Of a DNA stretch of 46,710 bases, positions 45,738 to 46,710 are shown in pieces. Every line of letters begins with the position of its first letter. Position 1 is the first letter of the stretch. A program made the translations under genes and the position numbers. The stretch spans positions 1 to 46,710 of the forward strand of contig JAFYXI010000037.1 in the NCBI GenBank assembly GCA_017546245.1. The letters are read 5' to 3'. The notes below the pieces were generated by a model, which did not search any database, was not told the origin of the DNA, and worked only from the letters and a program-made list of their open reading frames with translations. This DNA comes from Clostridia bacterium (GTDB lineage: Bacteria; Bacillota; Clostridia; UBA1381; UBA9506).

Positions 45738-46710
45738 TCACTCCTTGTTGTCGTCGTAATATAACTCACTTAAAACTCGGTTTAAATAGTTTGAAATTCG
45801 TTCAATTTTAGCTACCGCTTTTGAATAATCCATTCTGGTAGGTCCTATAATTCCGACCTTACCCATTACACGGTCTCCCATATAATAATTTGCTGTAACA
45901 ACGCTTGAGGACTGCATTACATTTAATCCGTTTTCTTTACCTATTGTAATGCGCACTCTGCCTTTTTGAGAATTATTATTTTGCATTTTTTCGTTATACG
46001 GTTCTTCAAGCGCCTTGGTTACCGATTGCTTATCATCTAAAAACTCAAGAAATTCTCTTGCTTTTCCTAAGTCAGAATATTCGGGATAGTCAAATATGTT
46101 TGTTGTTCCGCTTACATAAACATCCGTTTCTTTTCTTACGTCTTCAATAATGTCCGTAATAAAGTCAAGCACCGGAAACAACATCTCAAAATGGCTTTGC
46201 ATTGCCTCTTTTATCTCTTGAATTTTAACCACGTTAATTTCTTCAAGAGTTACACCATATAATTTTTCTTTTAAAAGGTTAGAAAAACGATGTATAAATT
46301 CTGTATCGACGTTTTGCGGAATTATAACACGTTTATTTTTCATAACCCCTTCGTTAGTTACTAAAATTATCAGCATAGAGGTTGCATCAATAGGCACAAG
46401 CTCAACTGTTTTTATTGCGCCCTGCTTCATCTCAGGCGAGGTCATAAAGGCTGTATAATGAGTAAACTGCGACAGAAAATCTGCGGCACTTTTCATTATC
46501 TTATCCATCTGACCAATCTGAAATTTCATCATCGTTTTGAGCATATCCATCTCTTTTAAGCTGAGCTGATAATCACTCATAAGCTCGTTAACATAAAAGC
46601 GATAACCCTTATCAGACGGCACTCTGCCCGCTGAGGTATGCGGTTGCTCTAAGTAACCCATTTCCTCTAAATCTGCCATTTCGTTACGAATGGTGGCACT
46701 TGATAGCCCT
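45738..46710 (-). CDS. hrcA: heat-inducible repressor HrcA (5' end cut by window)
   Basis: The window holds the last 323 residues of HrcA. The frame continues past the edge: the first visible codons read GLSSATIRNE before MADLEEMGYLEQPHTSAGRVPSDKGYRFYV, the conserved end of the winged HTH. About 50 N-terminal residues are missing. HrcA binds CIRCE operators upstream of heat-shock operons and needs GroEL to stay active. Any CIRCE site of this operon would be outside the window; none is visible inside. The stop TGA is 7 bases before the grpE start. Confidence 0.95.
   Translation of the reverse strand, partial: GLSSATIRNEMADLEEMGYLEQPHTSAGRVPSDKGYRFYVNELMSDYQLSLKEMDMLKTMMKFQIGQMDKIMKSAADFLSQFTHYTAFMTSPEMKQGAIKTVELVPIDATSMLIILVTNEGVMKNKRVIIPQNVDTEFIHRFSNLLKEKLYGVTLEEINVVKIQEIKEAMQSHFEMLFPVLDFITDIIEDVRKETDVYVSGTTNIFDYPEYSDLGKAREFLEFLDDKQSVTKALEEPYNEKMQNNNSQKGRVRITIGKENGLNVMQSSSVVTANYYMGDRVMGKVGIIGPTRMDYSKAVAKIERISNYLNRVLSELYYDDNKE

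Noticed and set aside
45731-45769. Longer GrpE start overlapping hrcA
   Set aside because: No ribosome site precedes that GTG, whereas AAGGAG is correctly placed for the GTG at 45730.

Overview
The window reads as a chromosomal segment of an anaerobic, low-GC Gram-positive bacterium of the class Clostridia, probably an uncultured host-associated lineage. The evidence is AT-rich intergenic DNA with clear GGAGG-type ribosome binding sites, several S-layer-homology (SLH) surface proteins, a CUT1-type sugar ABC transporter beside a YesM/YesN-like two-component pair, a DUF6472-like small protein, and an hrcA-grpE-dnaK-dnaJ cluster. The exact taxon cannot be read from the sequence. Most genes lie on the minus strand.

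Left edge (1-4.3 kb): two tandem tRNA-Ser genes with a consensus promoter and a strong terminator, a patch of short modular hairpin repeats, a cytidylate-kinase-like protein after an SLC13/ArsB-type permease, an AraC-type regulator with its own promoter, and an MBL-fold hydrolase.

Central operon (4.3-26.1 kb, minus strand): a response regulator and sensor kinase, two CUT1 permeases and a lipoprotein solute-binding protein, followed by seven exported proteins. Three of these (13227-15347, 6457-8892, 4337-6454) are paralogues of a large family I cannot name. They share a DxE motif, an MPWV motif and an NPD(P/A)F block and look like glycoside-hydrolase-type barrels. Two others (15377-17821, 11740-13173) are paralogous beta-rich secreted proteins. 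Four of the seven carry SLH modules. Nearly all junctions are short or overlapping, and the run ends at a strong terminator at 4305-4331. I read it as a Gram-positive glycan-sensing, surface-binding, degrading and importing locus with no ATPase of its own. It is the most interesting part of the window.

Plus-strand island (26.7-32.3 kb): a DeoR/GlpR repressor, then a glycerol-3-phosphate-dehydrogenase-like operon (GlpA-like and GlpB-like flavoproteins, a DUF1667 protein) ending in an M81/MlrC-type metallopeptidase. A small DUF6472-like gene lies on the minus strand beside it.

Right part (32.3-46.7 kb, minus strand): a separate N-terminal-SLH protein with beta repeats; MgtE with a long structured leader that contains a possible 26-codon leader ORF; a four-gene operon (glycerate kinase, ferritin-like/VIT1 transporter, polysaccharide deacetylase, cytosolic GHL10-like glycosidase) whose 5' UTR is made of modular hairpin repeats; an M18 aminopeptidase; and the heat-shock cluster, with hrcA cut by the window edge.
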